From NCBI GenBank assembly GCA_027459545.1, contig DAIDID010000021.1:1-7774 (forward strand): DNA of 7,774 bases, given 5' to 3'. This DNA comes from Candidatus Parcubacteria bacterium. GTDB lineage: Bacteria; Patescibacteriota; Minisyncoccia; Phycocordibacterales; Phycocordibacteraceae. This document shows, piece by piece, positions 1-7,024 of this stretch. The notes under the pieces are model-generated. The model worked only from the letters and a program-made list of their open reading frames with translations. It was not told the DNA's origin and did not search any database. A program made the translations under genes and the position numbers. The first letter of the stretch is position 1, and each line of letters begins with the position of its first letter.

Positions 1-623
1 AGAATCAATCCTTTTACTGGATGCCACGAACCAATTATCTGCGCAAAAGCGCGATGGGAACGAGTTGAAATAAATACTCTCCAGTATTCAGGATCAACAC
101 GAACGCTTGGATTGTGTATAGCTCCAGTGCTGATGTCGAGGTACGCAAGCATTCGAGAAAGCATTTCTATCTTCGGTCGGCCCTTTTGAACTAACTGAAT
201 ATAGAATTTTGCATTCTCTGAATGTGGTACGCCTCCTTCGGCTTCAAAGAATCCTCGAATATATGCGATTCTTTCGTCTCGCGATTCGAGATCGTCTTCA
301 TTACATTCAAAATCAAGATACTGACAGCAAGTCTCAAGTACGTATACCTGACGCTCTTTGCCTTCCTTGTATATCCAAGAAGCAGAACCTAACTCAGCAA
401 GTAATTGCTGAAGTAGTTCAAGCCATTTTGGATATTTTTGTGCATAACGAATCCGTGATTTCTTATTTCGACTTGCATCTCCTAACGCACCATTAAGGTA
501 CGCAAGAGCAATGCGTTGTCGTTTCGTCCATCGAGGAGCTTGGCGTGTAGTCTCTGAGGGTTCCTCGCGAGTGGCGAGGTCTTCCCTGCTGATTTTCTGC
601 ATTTGTCGCATTTTCACGAGCAT
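1..623 (-). CDS. LAGLIDADG homing endonuclease, intron-encoded (3' end off window)
   Basis: The frame is open for 207 codons from ATG 623 to the window edge, with no stop. The protein is a LAGLIDADG endonuclease that would cut intron-less 16S genes to spread the intron, and may also assist splicing (known roles of the family). The second motif is clear: YIRGFFEAEGGV at residues 121-132, with E129 at the catalytic acid position. The first motif, YLNGALGDAS at 42-51, is degenerate but keeps GDAS (D49). Two motifs about 80 residues apart point to a single-chain enzyme. The region FYIQLVQKGRP (140-150) and the ending GSWHPVKG (198-205) fit the family; I recall similar endings in CPR homologues, so only a few residues are probably missing. 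There is no Shine-Dalgarno site. Met5 and Met8 (611, 602) are alternative starts. A perfect TATAAT (636-631) lies just upstream, without a matching -35 box. The frame stays open upstream into the intron core, as is common for such genes. Confidence 0.88.
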   Translation of the reverse strand, partial: MLVKMRQMQKISREDLATREEPSETTRQAPRWTKRQRIALAYLNGALGDASRNKKSRIRYAQKYPKWLELLQQLLAELGSASWIYKEGKERQVYVLETCCQYLDFECNEDDLESRDERIAYIRGFFEAEGGVPHSENAKFYIQLVQKGRPKIEMLSRMLAYLDISTGAIHNPSVRVDPEYWRVFISTRSHRAFAQIIGSWHPVKGLI

Positions 624-735
624 AATTCTAATTATACTACGTAGCGCAATATACTCAGATGTTCCAGCATATAGCCAAGTTGGTTTCAAAACGATTACTC
701 GTTTAGAGTCGCAACAATTAGTGCAGAATGCACCT
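1..735 (-). mobile_element. Group I intron in the 16S rRNA gene (5' part; continues past left edge)
   Basis: The 16S gene matches bacterial sequence up to AAGTCGT (E. coli 1492-1498), then rRNA similarity stops. The last six exon bases, AGUCGU (741-736), can pair with GCGACU (712-707) inside the insert. This gives a P1 helix that ends in a U-G wobble at the splice site, the hallmark of group I introns, and puts the 5' splice site after T736. Between the P1 strands lies a small hairpin GTGCA/TGCAC (733-721). Next comes a P2-like hairpin AAACGA-GTAA-TCGTTT (704-689) with a GNRA-type loop. The stretch CTATATGCTGGAAC (674-661) resembles, from memory, the P4-P5 region of organellar rRNA group I introns, and TATGCT/AGTATA (671-650) can form a P5-like stem. 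A homing endonuclease gene follows. The 3' core (P7, P3', P8, P9) and the 3' splice site are outside the window. The intron call is firm; the exact subgroup is not. Confidence 0.85.
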
Positions 736-2150
<1,415 letters not shown>

Positions 2151-2225
2151 AATAGGCGGAACACAAGAAAACATTTTCTTCTTGGTTTTCGTCTAATTTT
2201 CGAACTATGAAATTGTCGAGGTACA

Positions 2226-2281
2226 TGCTCCTTTGCTCACCGCGAAGCGGTCGGCATTTAAACAGTCAGTTAAAAGGAGCA
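2226..2281 (-). promoter_or_regulatory. 16S leader element: inverted repeat with boxA-like antitermination site
   Basis: In the 16S precursor leader, TGCTCCTTTTAAC (2281-2269, minus) resembles the rRNA boxA sequence TGCTCTTTAACA, which recruits NusB-S10 for antitermination. Its first nine bases, TGCTCCTTT, are the exact complement of AAAGGAGCA (2234-2226), so boxA could be hidden in a 9-bp stem. A second small hairpin, ACCGC-TTC-GCGGT, lies inside the loop. The pairing is seen directly; the boxA role is inferred from the position between the promoter and 16S. Confidence 0.45.
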
Positions 2282-2320
2282 AACAAAACCCCAGCCCTTT
2301 TTACAGGGCAGGTAATACCT

Positions 2321-2349
2321 ATACTACGCGGTCTAGAATGTGCCGTCAA
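2321..2349 (-). promoter_or_regulatory. Promoter of the rRNA operon
   Basis: On the minus strand, TTGACG (2349-2344) is a -35 box with 5 of 6 consensus bases. A 17-bp spacer leads to TAGTAT (2326-2321), a -10 box with 4 of 6. The predicted start near 2314 gives a leader of about 160 nt before 16S, a usual length for rRNA operons. It is the closest good promoter to the gene. Confidence 0.6.
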
Positions 2350-2388
2350 GCCTTTATAGCCACTCTAAACAAGCCAAATAAATACAAG

Positions 2389-2415
2389 AAAAACCAGCTT
2401 TTCAGCTGGTTTTTT
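2389..2415 (-). terminator. Intrinsic terminator between the rRNA promoter and pyrH
   Basis: The arms 2389-2399 and 2404-2414 are perfect 11-bp complements. On the minus strand the loop is GAAA, a stable GNRA tetraloop, and the stem ends in five Ts. On the plus strand the hairpin is followed by a six-T run, so it could work both ways. It does not follow any protein gene in either direction. On the minus strand it lies about 35 nt downstream of the strong promoter at 2484-2456. Confidence 0.75.
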
Positions 2416-2450
2416 CTAGTCCCGCAAGGCGCGGTACTTAGTTTCGTCAC
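2389..2450 (-). ncRNA. Candidate small RNA (~60 nt), or attenuated upstream rRNA promoter transcript
   Basis: A near-consensus promoter (2484-2456) would start an RNA near 2450 that meets the terminator hairpin about 40 nt later. The transcript would hold two stem-loops: AGT/ACT plus CCGC/GCGG around the loop GCCTT (about 2438-2418), then the GAAA-capped terminator. No start codon with a usable reading frame is visible. It could be an independent small RNA or the prematurely ended product of an upstream rRNA promoter. It matches no RNA family that I recognise. Confidence 0.35.
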
Positions 2451-2455
2451 TTTCA

Positions 2456-2484
2456 ATCATAGACCCGAGGAAGTTTCATGTCAA
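2456..2484 (-). promoter_or_regulatory. Strong sigma70-type promoter upstream of the terminator
   Basis: On the minus strand, TTGACA (2484-2479) is a perfect -35 box. A 17-bp spacer leads to TATGAT (2461-2456), a -10 box with 5 of 6 consensus bases. This is the best promoter match I found in the window. It points toward the 16S gene, but the hairpin at 2389-2415 lies between them. Confidence 0.6.
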
Positions 2485-2532
2485 CAAAGTTTTTCTGAAT
2501 TTTGTTTGAAAACAGATTTTCTTTTCCACAAG

Positions 2533-2561
2533 TTGTACCGAGGGTGTGTGAGGAGTAAAAT
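2533..2561 (+). promoter_or_regulatory. Putative promoter of pyrH
   Basis: TTGTAC (2533-2538, 3 of 6 consensus), a 17-bp spacer and TAAAAT (2556-2561, 5 of 6) precede the UMP kinase gene. A start near 2568 leaves only about 20 nt of leader, with no Shine-Dalgarno site. The -35 match is weak. Confidence 0.45.
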
Positions 2562-2585
2562 ACAGAGAGCCGTCAAATCAACGCC

Positions 2586-3314
2586 TTGCCTGTGAAATCA
2601 CATTCCTTAATTCCCACCCTACGTAGTAAGCGTGAGTATGTAGTTGTTTCTGTGGGAGGTTCACTCATAGTGCCTAACGAAATTGATACGACATTTCTAA
2701 CTAATTTTCGAGAGTTGATTTTAAAAAAGATAGACCAGCAGGGTCTATCTTTTTTTATAATTACAGGAGGAGGTAAAAGCGCACGGAGATACCAGGATGC
2801 CGCGCACGCAGTGCGCGGCGATTTGGATCGCGAAGATCTCGACTGGCTTGGAATACACTCTACACGCTTAAATGCTCACCTTTTCCGCGCTCTTTTTTCT
2901 GAGCAAGCGCAAGCACGCATTGTAAAAAATCCTACACGCAAGGTCGCCGATGGTTCGAGTATCGTAATAGGTGCAGGATGGAAGCCAGGCTGGTCTACTG
3001 ACTACTGCGCTGTCCTCGCAGCAAAACAACTCGGAGCAAAGAAACTCGTAAATCTTTCAAATATCGACTATGTGTATGACAAGGATCCACGAAAATTTCC
3101 TGATGCTATAAAAATTGAAAAAAGTAACTGGGCTGATTTTCGTAAACTAATTCCCGACCACTGGGATCCAGGCCTCTCTTCACCCTTTGATCCCATCGCA
3201 GCAAAAGAAGCTGAAAAGCTCGGGCTTGAAGTTGCTGTTATTAATGGGAAAAAACTCGATGAATTTGATAATTACCTTTCAGGAAAACCCTTCGCCGGTA
3301 CAATAATTTCATAA
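2586..3314 (+). CDS. pyrH: Uridylate (UMP) kinase, archaeal-like amino-acid-kinase family
   Basis: The enzyme phosphorylates UMP to UDP with ATP in the cytoplasm, a step of pyrimidine nucleotide synthesis. The 242-residue protein has the amino-acid-kinase fold signature in order: VSVGGSLIVP (21-30), TGGGK (60-64), the UMP-site region GWKPGWSTD (131-139), the nucleotide-binding segment LVNLSNIDYVYDKDPR (154-169) and SPFDPIAAKEA (199-209). GSLIVP, the NLSNIDYVYDKDP style and the late DPIAAK motif match the archaeal-type UMP kinases better than the E. coli type. The start is uncertain: TTG 2586 and GTG 2592 are in frame, and neither has a Shine-Dalgarno site. An in-frame TAA at 2556-2558 rules out a longer protein. 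The N-terminal ~16 residues precede the conserved fold and may not all be translated. The gene stands alone between its own promoter and a terminator. Its coding sequence carries two perfect hairpins, at 2723-2755 and 2799-2819. Confidence 0.92.
   Translation: MPVKSHSLIPTLRSKREYVVVSVGGSLIVPNEIDTTFLTNFRELILKKIDQQGLSFFIITGGGKSARRYQDAAHAVRGDLDREDLDWLGIHSTRLNAHLFRALFSEQAQARIVKNPTRKVADGSSIVIGAGWKPGWSTDYCAVLAAKQLGAKKLVNLSNIDYVYDKDPRKFPDAIKIEKSNWADFRKLIPDHWDPGLSSPFDPIAAKEAEKLGLEVAVINGKKLDEFDNYLSGKPFAGTIIS
2723..2756 (+). terminator. Terminator-like hairpin inside pyrH coding sequence
   Basis: AAAAAAGATAGACC (2723-2736) is perfectly complementary to 2742-2755, around the five-base loop AGCAG. The 8-bp GATAGACC/GGTCTATC stem is followed directly by seven Ts (2750-2756). 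This is a textbook intrinsic terminator shape, usable in both directions, within codons 46-57 of pyrH. Whether it ends transcription is unknown; translating ribosomes would normally keep it open. Confidence 0.5.
2799..2819 (+). repeat. GC-rich perfect hairpin inside pyrH
   Basis: GCCGCGCAC (2799-2807) and GTGCGCGGC (2811-2819) pair perfectly around a GCA loop, in codons 72-78. No T-run follows, so it is not a terminator. It lies about 43 nt after the terminator-like hairpin. Confidence 0.5.
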
Positions 3315-3328
3315 GCAGTAATAAAAGT

Positions 3329-3355
3329 CGGGCGCGCCTATGGCGCGCCCGTTTT
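3329..3355. terminator. Bidirectional terminator between convergent pyrH and the minus-strand genes
   Basis: CGGGCGCGCC (3329-3338) pairs with GGCGCGCCCG (3342-3351) around a TAT loop. TTTT follows on the plus strand, and a T-rich tract (ACTTTTATTA) follows on the minus strand. It begins 14 nt after the pyrH stop and 10 nt beyond the stop of the opposing gene, so it probably serves both. Each arm contains the self-complementary octamer GGCGCGCC. Confidence 0.8.
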
Positions 3356-3360
3356 GAATC

Positions 3361-3927
3361 TCAGTCGAGATAGTTCTCATGTTCCCATCCGGTTACATGA
3401 ACACCATCCACCTCTAGATGCTTAATCCACTTCGGCAGTACCATGTCCTGCGTCTCGAAGACCTGCCTAAAGCGCACATTGAGGTCGGAATTAGCTCCCG
3501 AAGTGCTGTTGTTTTTGAGATCGAGCACGAGGCGTTCGGTGACAGGATGCAGCTCGGCTTCGAGTAAGTCGAGAATCGGTTGCGGCGTGTCTGGATTTTG
3601 GAATTCAGAATCCATTTCCGTCGAGCCTCTCTCAACTTTTAAGTCTGTGCTCGGAAGTGCACTGTAAAGACGTGCAAGTGTTTGTTGTGTTTCCTTACTA
3701 AGGGCGAGAGTAATATTCACAGAATACGAGATATTCGTCCTGTTCCCATTATGCACATCTGCTGATGTCTCAATGAGTCCTTCAGACTCAATTGGCACAA
3801 GCTTACTGTGTGCGACTTGCTTTTTCGTTAGCGTTTCATGGGCAGTTGCAAGCGTGCCATTTTCCATGATACACACATATCCACTTGGCACCTCATATTT
3901 CTGAGGAAACAAATGAAACCAAGTCAC
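3361..3927 (-). CDS. Hypothetical protein, extracytoplasmic domain of a membrane-anchored protein
   Basis: I do not recognise the family. From GTG 3927 the frame codes for 188 residues ending in TGA. The product is soluble-looking, with a hydrophobic N-terminal edge (VTWFHLF), a predicted helical stretch around LLEAELHPVTERLVLDL (~119-135) and no cysteine-rich or catalytic motif that I can identify. GTG 3927 has no Shine-Dalgarno site and overlaps the TGA of the upstream frame as GTGA. The true start is more likely ATG 4034 in another frame, which has a good ribosome site and codes for the membrane anchor. Read through the T7 run at 3940-3946 with one extra base, the two parts give one protein of about 224 residues with a single membrane helix followed by this domain. 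This could be a programmed -1 shift, a real frameshift mutation, or a homopolymer sequencing error. The bidirectional terminator follows 10 nt downstream. Confidence 0.7.
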   Translation of the reverse strand: MTWFHLFPQKYEVPSGYVCIMENGTLATAHETLTKKQVAHSKLVPIESEGLIETSADVHNGNRTNISYSVNITLALSKETQQTLARLYSALPSTDLKVERGSTEMDSEFQNPDTPQPILDLLEAELHPVTERLVLDLKNNSTSGANSDLNVRFRQVFETQDMVLPKWIKHLEVDGVHVTGWEHENYLD

Positions 3928-4034
3928 CAGACCAGCAATAAAAAAATCCCTACTAGGCCAAGTGAGACTACACCTACAGGAGAAATAATTTCCTGAGGTA
4001 GCGATTTCTTTATAGCACCGATAACGCTATGCAT
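3924..4034 (-). CDS. N-terminal membrane-anchor segment of the hypothetical protein (separate frame)
   Basis: ATG 4034 has the ribosome site AAAGGA (4047-4042) at 7-nt spacing, the clearest Shine-Dalgarno site found here, and its own promoter. The frame codes for 36 residues: a short amphipathic stretch (MHSVIGAIKKSLPQEIISP), then the hydrophobic run VGVVSLGLVGIFLLLVW, ending at TGA (3926-3924). A -1 shift at U-UUU-UUA (3946-3940) would continue the membrane helix as FFIAGLVTWF into the 188-residue frame. Both frames are hydrophobic across the site, so the unshifted product would still be a complete small membrane peptide. Positive charges (KK) before the helix, taken with the positive-inside rule, suggest the C-terminal domain is outside the cytoplasm. 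Confidence 0.6.
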   Translation of the reverse strand: MHSVIGAIKKSLPQEIISPVGVVSLGLVGIFLLLVW

Positions 4035-4075
4035 CTCGAAATCCTTTCGTGTGTTAATGTTCAACTGCTATGAAC

Positions 4076-4103
4076 TTTATACGCTACTGAAAATCAAAGT
4101 CAA
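4076..4103 (-). promoter_or_regulatory. Promoter for the membrane-anchored hypothetical gene
   Basis: TTGACT (4103-4098, 5 of 6 consensus), a 16-bp spacer and TATAAA (4081-4076, 5 of 6) lie on the minus strand just after the kinase stop codon. The start near 4069 gives a leader of about 35 nt to the ribosome site and ATG 4034. The gene can therefore be expressed apart from the secDF unit. Confidence 0.6.
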
Positions 4104-4104
4104 A

Positions 4105-4644
4105 CTATAGCGGGAGTGCGTCGATTTGCGCATGAAGCTCCTCAAGCGTGCTGTCATTTAAAATCTTAAACTCACACATTTGCATAACTCCGAGCACATT
4201 CATATCCCAAATCTCCGTTGATGCCATTTCTCGATCTTCTTGTATACAAAATTCTTCGAAGCTAACTCCGTCTGTCACTTGCGCTCGCTGCACTATACGC
4301 TCATAGCGAATTTTTCTATCTGCATCCACAGAAAGAAGCACCGCTCCTACGGATTTTAGAAACTGAGCTTCGCCAATAGTACGAACGGATTCTATAATAG
4401 TACCTGCTTCTTGCTTTGAAGCTTCCTCATATAACGCTTGAATGACGTACGCTGGCCCGTGAGCTTTACGCAAATCATTTGCAACTTCTCTAAGAGAGTC
4501 CCTATTCTCAGGTATTTTTCTTCTACGAATTTCCTCAAGTAAAAATTCCCGTACTGAGTAGTGTGCAAAGTGTTTTTTTTGAACGAGATAGTCGACCACT
4601 GTACCCTTCCCTGCGCCATTGGTACCAGTGATGCCGATGATCAT
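4105..4644 (-). CDS. Small P-loop nucleotide kinase (dephospho-CoA kinase / dNMP kinase-like)
   Basis: This 179-residue protein is a single P-loop kinase domain. The Walker A motif GTNGAGKGT spans residues 7-15. SVREFL (30-35) fits an acceptor-substrate region. ESVRTIGEAQFL (85-96) resembles the substrate-arginine motif, LSVDAD (104-109) is a core beta strand, and RYERIVQR (113-120) begins a lid-like region. The ending ILNDSTLEEL (161-170) is typical of CoaE and NMP-kinase-like proteins. I have seen similar proteins in CPR genomes labelled AAA-family ATPase or dephospho-CoA kinase-like. The acceptor cannot be named from sequence: dephospho-CoA, a nucleoside monophosphate or a deoxynucleotide are all possible. 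The gene starts 6 nt after the secF stop with only a weak AAAGA upstream, so it is probably co-transcribed and translationally coupled. No terminator follows it; instead the promoter of the next gene overlaps its end. Confidence 0.8.
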   Translation of the reverse strand: MIIGITGTNGAGKGTVVDYLVQKKHFAHYSVREFLLEEIRRRKIPENRDSLREVANDLRKAHGPAYVIQALYEEASKQEAGTIIESVRTIGEAQFLKSVGAVLLSVDADRKIRYERIVQRAQVTDGVSFEEFCIQEDREMASTEIWDMNVLGVMQMCEFKILNDSTLEELHAQIDALPL

Positions 4645-4650
4645 ATCTTT

Positions 4651-5604
4651 TTATTTTTTTGACTTTCCCGACTTCTTCGATCCACTTTTTTCTTCATGCT
4701 CTTTCTTTGCAAAATAGTCTGCGAGTGGAATGAGAAGCGGAGCGGAGCGACACACAGAAGAAAATGTTCCAATAACAACTCCTACGAGCATTACGAGTGC
4801 GAAGTCCTTTGTCGCAGCTGGACCGAGGAAGATGAGCGCGAGCAGAGCGAGCGCGACGGTGAGTGCAGTATTTATCGAGCGAGTCATTGTTTCATCAATT
4901 GACCTACCTACAGTTGTAGTAAATTCTTCCTGCACTCGTGCATGATCATTTTTCGTTAAATTTTCACGAATACGATCAAAAATCACGATAACATCATTTA
5001 CGCAGTAGCCTAAAAGTGCAAGAATTGCGACTACAAAAAGCGAATCGACTTGTGCGCCAGTATAGTGACAAAGCGCAGCATAAAATCCTGTCGGTACAAT
5101 AAGATCGATCGCAAGCATTACGACTACTACAATTCCATATCCCCATCCTGGAACTGGCTTTGGAACACTACGGAACGCCCAAGCTATATACAGTACAATG
5201 AATGCAACCACAGCAAGAAGTGCATACAGGGACTTAGTGGCGAGCTCAGATCCTAGTGACGGCCCAATAGAATTAAACTGGAGCTCAGTGAGCGGTGCAG
5301 TACCCTGTTCAGAAAGCGCAGTCACAACCTCTGCGTGCTCTACTGGAGTGAGCGTGCGTGAACGAAGCGTGACGTTATTTGCACCACTATCAAGCAATGA
5401 TACTGGGCCTAGATTAAGAGGAGCAAGATCCTTTGTAATGGTTGCGAGATCTGGTCGAGGGTTTGTATAAGAAACTTCCACAAGCGAGCCCCCAGTGAAA
5501 TCAATTGAAAGTGGAAGTCCGAAGATAAAAATTGAAGCAACCGATGCCACAAGGATCAGTCCCGTGAGCCAGAAGAAAAATGTACGAAAGCGAATGATAA
5601 ACAT
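4651..5604 (-). CDS. secF: Protein translocase subunit SecF
   Basis: SecF pairs with SecD in the cytoplasmic membrane and uses the proton gradient to pull exported proteins through the SecYEG channel. The 317-residue protein has a first membrane helix (about 8-30), then DFTGG (35-39), a conserved start of the periplasmic P1 domain. The domain runs to about residue 120 and ends with SIGPSLGSEL (112-121). Five further helices follow. The family signature VNDVIVIFDRIREN (202-215) spans helix 4 and the cytoplasmic loop, and SINTALTVALALL (243-255) fits the helix-5 region. The C-terminus is lysine- and serine-rich (KEHEEKSGSKKSGKSKK, 301-317). Length and layout are normal for the family. It starts 26 nt after secD with no Shine-Dalgarno site and ends 6 nt before the kinase gene. 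Confidence 0.96.
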   Translation of the reverse strand: MFIIRFRTFFFWLTGLILVASVASIFIFGLPLSIDFTGGSLVEVSYTNPRPDLATITKDLAPLNLGPVSLLDSGANNVTLRSRTLTPVEHAEVVTALSEQGTAPLTELQFNSIGPSLGSELATKSLYALLAVVAFIVLYIAWAFRSVPKPVPGWGYGIVVVVMLAIDLIVPTGFYAALCHYTGAQVDSLFVVAILALLGYCVNDVIVIFDRIRENLTKNDHARVQEEFTTTVGRSIDETMTRSINTALTVALALLALIFLGPAATKDFALVMLVGVVIGTFSSVCRSAPLLIPLADYFAKKEHEEKSGSKKSGKSKK

Positions 5605-5630
5605 AGGTATGAGGGTAGATTACTAGTGAA

Positions 5631-6989
5631 TTAGAAATGCATTCCGCTGCCTGTTAAGAAGCGCCAGAGACTACTTGGCTTCTCTGGGAGAATTGCAAAG
5701 AGGAAAAGGCGTGAGATAAAGACTGCTGAAAGAAGCGATGTAAGCACGCCTATGCTGAAGACAAGCGCAAACCCCTGTACAATACTCGTACCAAGCCAAA
5801 AGAGTATAAGGCCAGACACAAACATCGTAAGGTGCCCGTCGCGTATAGCAGGCCAGGCACGACCAAAGCCTATATGCGCTGCTTCATGCGGAGCTTTTCC
5901 TGATTGTAATTCCTCTTTCATACGTTCAAAGATGAGAACGTTAGCATCTACTGCAATACCAAGTGATATGATCAAACCTGCAATACCTGAAGCAGTGAGC
6001 GTAATAGGCACAATTTTTATCACTGCTACTGTGACAATTAAGTAGATAACGAGTGCAATTGTTGCAACAACACCAGGAACTCGATACCAGATAATCATAA
6101 AGAGTGCGACCATGAGAAATCCTATGACACCCGCAACGAGCCCTGCGTGAAGGGCCGCAGTACCGAGAGTAGGACCTACGGTATTGCTTGAAGCGAGAGC
6201 AATAGGTACGGGAAGAGCCCCGTAGTTTAGATTTTCTACCAAGCTCCGCGCCTGCGCCGGAGTGAAGTGCCCGCTAATTTGCGCAGTACCACCAGGAATT
6301 GCTTCCTGAATAACTGGTGACTCAATGAGCTGACCATCTAGGAATATGCCGAGAGTGCGTCCGACATTTTCGCTTGTGATTTTTTGGAAAAGCGCAGCTC
6401 CCGCGTCATTGAAATTTACGATAACAACTGGAGAGTTTGAAACGGTTGAACCACTTCCATTACTGAATTGTAGTGATGCACTTTTAAGGTACGCGCCTGT
6501 AAGACCAGTATCTGTGTATTGTGGAGTAGAACTTGCAGGATTTATTTCAAGAGTTGTTTTGCCATTTACAGTTACTGGTGTTGCAGCAACAGTGGTGGTA
6601 GTTGCTTGTAGTTTGAAATCAAGAGTAGGAGTCTGACCTATAGCAGTAGTTGCTGCTTGTAAATTTGTAACACCTGGAAGATCAATTAGGAGACGGTTCT
6701 GTGTTTGTCCGCTTGCGGGATTTGCATACTCTACTTGCACAAGTGGCTCAGCCACACCAAAGAGGTTTACACGACGATCAATCACTTCCTGAAGAGAGCT
6801 AAGCGCACCACCTACGTCAGAAGTGACCTTAGAAGTGTCGATATTGTATACGAGCTCTGTTCCTCCTGCGAGATCAAGTCCAAGCTTTACTGCGTAGCGA
6901 GAAGAATGAGTATTTGTTGAGAAGACAAACCAACCGAGAAGACCGGCTGCTACGAGTACGATAATTGCTATGAAAATGCGGCGCGCCAT
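5631..6989 (-). CDS. secD: Protein translocase subunit SecD
   Basis: SecD is the partner of SecF in the proton-driven accessory complex of the Sec translocon. From ATG 6989 it has 452 residues. Membrane helix 1 spans about 4-23. GLDLAGGTELV (37-47) is the conserved SecD opening, and LLIDLPGV (100-107) also fits. GRTLGIFLDGQLIESPVI (210-227) and ISGHFTPAQARSLVENLNYGALPVP (from 238) mark the P1 head and hinge. VGPTLG (271-276) leads into helices 2-6, with SLGIAVDANVLIFERMKEEL (342-361) as the helix 4 signature. The protein is shorter than the 600-residue E. coli form, mainly in the periplasmic region, as in many Gram-positive and CPR SecDs. GTG 7019 would add ten residues, but ATG 6989 gives a normal positively charged N-terminus (MARR); neither has a Shine-Dalgarno site. 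The gap to the folD stop is 35 nt. Confidence 0.96.
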   Translation of the reverse strand: MARRIFIAIIVLVAAGLLGWFVFSTNTHSSRYAVKLGLDLAGGTELVYNIDTSKVTSDVGGALSSLQEVIDRRVNLFGVAEPLVQVEYANPASGQTQNRLLIDLPGVTNLQAATTAIGQTPTLDFKLQATTTTVAATPVTVNGKTTLEINPASSTPQYTDTGLTGAYLKSASLQFSNGSGSTVSNSPVVIVNFNDAGAALFQKITSENVGRTLGIFLDGQLIESPVIQEAIPGGTAQISGHFTPAQARSLVENLNYGALPVPIALASSNTVGPTLGTAALHAGLVAGVIGFLMVALFMIIWYRVPGVVATIALVIYLIVTVAVIKIVPITLTASGIAGLIISLGIAVDANVLIFERMKEELQSGKAPHEAAHIGFGRAWPAIRDGHLTMFVSGLILFWLGTSIVQGFALVFSIGVLTSLLSAVFISRLFLFAILPEKPSSLWRFLTGSGMHF

Positions 6990-7024
6990 AGTGCTGATTA
7001 GTATGAAGCAGTGTAGCACAAAGG

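Noticed and set aside
2151..2585. Possible tRNA gene in the intergenic region
   Set aside because: I found hairpins but no cloverleaf, no T-loop GTTCRA with matching stems and no acceptor pairing on either strand.
2233..2595. A 120-codon plus-strand frame between 16S and pyrH
   Set aside because: It runs through the rRNA leader, two promoters and a terminator hairpin, has a basic low-information composition and no ribosome site, and overlaps the pyrH start.
2763..2773. Strong Shine-Dalgarno-like run AGGAGGAGG inside pyrH
   Set aside because: It comes from the codons of the conserved TGGG motif, and no start codon lies at a suitable distance.
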